Assembly: GCA_003008705.1 (NCBI GenBank)
Contig: PDUO01000110.1
Coordinates: 16,732 to 80,731 of the forward strand
From: Pezicula radicicola
Lineage: Eukaryota > Ascomycota > Leotiomycetes > Helotiales > Dermateaceae
DNA: 64,000 nt
Direction of reading: 5' to 3'
A program made the position numbers and the translations under genes. A model generated the notes under the pieces. It did no database searches. It saw nothing but the letters and a program-made list of their open reading frames with translations, and was not told where the DNA came from. Below are positions 62,921 to 64,000 of the stretch, piece after piece; positions within the stretch are counted from its first letter, which is position 1, and every line of letters starts with the position of its first letter.

Positions 62921-64000
62921 AGGGGTTTCTTTTGTTCCTGTCGTGTTGTTCTAGGCTGTCTCACAGCAGACCTTTAGTTTATTGCACAGAATAAGTTACG
63001 AGTTTTGCAATTTTTAGTAGTCAGGGGCCAATGCTTTAGTCGAAAATGGTTACATTAAACAAACCTACCTGTCTTACCTAGTAACACTTTTCGTCCTAGG
63101 CGCCAGCAATGTCCAGATTTGCCCTGCCACATAGTCCGTCCTGTGCTGTGCTTATCCTTGCTTTTGTGAAATCTGCGGTCCCTTCTATAGAGCACTCTGA
63201 CCACCTGCATAACTAGTCGCCCATGTGATAGTGATGCCCTACACGTTTAAAATGCGGGCTCTGAGACCCAGTATTCATATGTTGGACAAGGATTTACATA
63301 TATATGTCGAAGAATACTAGCAACTGGCAAGCGACAACCGTGTGACAGGGAGGCAGTATCTGACTAGCGACCACCGTGCGGTCGGTCCCTCAAGAAGTAC
63401 GGTCAGCCAGCCTACTCTAGCAAGTGTGCACCAGGACATTAGATGGTTCAGCGTCGGAAGAATCCTGTCTATCACCGCCAGTCACCCCTCTCGCTTACGT
63501 TGCATTATCTCCGCTCAGAATTCTCACCCAACTCCATTTTACGACGGACCCGCTCTCACGCGAACACCATCGGTTTATTTAACTATAGCCTTACGCCTAC
63601 CGGCTCCTAGTCTGCTGGAGTTCTACTAATGTATATGAGATCGCTTCGACTGGAATACAGTAAAATGGCGCTTAGCTGATTGGCTAAGGGGTTTGTAGCA
63701 ATTCGGTAAAATAGGGTTTGGTTCATGAGATAAATAAGAGCCAGCATAAGGTAATTCGGGCCTTTCTCCGGCACTTTTTGCGCTCCCGAAAAGAATTGCT
63801 AATCAAGAAGCGCCAGGAACACATATAGCTTAACCATTTATCAGAACATATGCCCGAGGAAGCCATATTATACAATCATATCATTGATCAAGTTGACGTG
63901 ACGCTTCTTTAGAACTCTGCATCTAGCCACCCTTACGAAACTCAGTATGGAATACGCACGGCAAGTGTCCAACCTAGTGTCACCGATCCAAAAAGAAAGA
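62921..64000. other. Downstream intergenic region
   Basis: About 1.1 kb after the permease stop. A non-coding-looking frame (63342-63629) has no domain. No tRNA, repeat or transposon recognised. Base composition is ordinary. Confidence 0.55.

Overview
The window comes from a filamentous ascomycete (Pezizomycotina). Genes have short introns of 45-157 nt with GT-AG ends. The families seen are typical of that group: a HET-NACHT-WD40 receptor, a WOPR regulator, a fungal APH kinase, and a lactose permease next to a GH2 beta-galactosidase. Duplicated DNA carries the C:G to T:A mutation pattern of RIP (repeat-induced point mutation), with CAG/CAA turned into TAG/TAA and TGG into TAG. No species can be named from sequence alone.

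Main interpretation: positions 264-49801 look like one 49.5 kb element inserted in RIP-saturated AT-rich DNA. AT-rich sequence lies on both sides (1-263 and 49802-56320). The two junctions carry a 15-bp terminal inverted repeat that matches at 12 of 15 positions, and all three differences are RIP-type transitions. About 230 bp inside the right end starts a RIP-broken DUF3435 gene (46712-49560, minus). DUF3435 is the tyrosine-recombinase 'captain' family of Starship giant transposons, and a captain is expected as the first gene, reading inward. Just inside the left end is a RIP-broken gene ending in a MYB/SANT domain (574-3646), also reading inward. The NLR-type genes between them fit known Starship cargo. 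The single-element reading is inference; the identity of the captain-like gene is well supported.

Interior, left to right: an intact three-exon WOPR (Gti1/Pac2) gene (4404-5629); several small unrecognised genes (6.4-12.3 kb); an intact pogo/Fot1-like DNA transposon with perfect 76-bp inverted repeats (12656-15070); a HET-NACHT-WD40 gene (17552-21636) with nine RIP-type stop codons inside its near-identical WD40 units, flanked by inverted copies of a dispersed repeat; a C2H2 zinc-finger gene; and a two-exon APH-like kinase gene. Then comes a transposon graveyard (29.4-36.8 kb): truncated LINE gag, MITEs, two dead Tc1-like elements (one split by a 166-bp solo LTR with a 5-bp target duplication), and a copia gag fragment joined to a host-gene start. 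After that are a three-exon SET-MYND gene (37134-38670) and a heavily RIPed stretch (39.2-49.6 kb). In that stretch I could still read a Ulp1/C48 protease, a second WOPR gene, a NACHT-ankyrin receptor and the captain.

To the right, 49802-56320 is an extremely AT-rich Tad-like LINE relic in which the reverse-transcriptase aspartates read as asparagines. Beyond it the DNA is ordinary gene space: a GH2 beta-galactosidase (56748-59777, minus) and an MFS lactose permease (61083-62920, plus) are divergently transcribed from a 1.3 kb intergenic region. This arrangement matches the known bgaD/lacpA-type lactose-utilisation pair.
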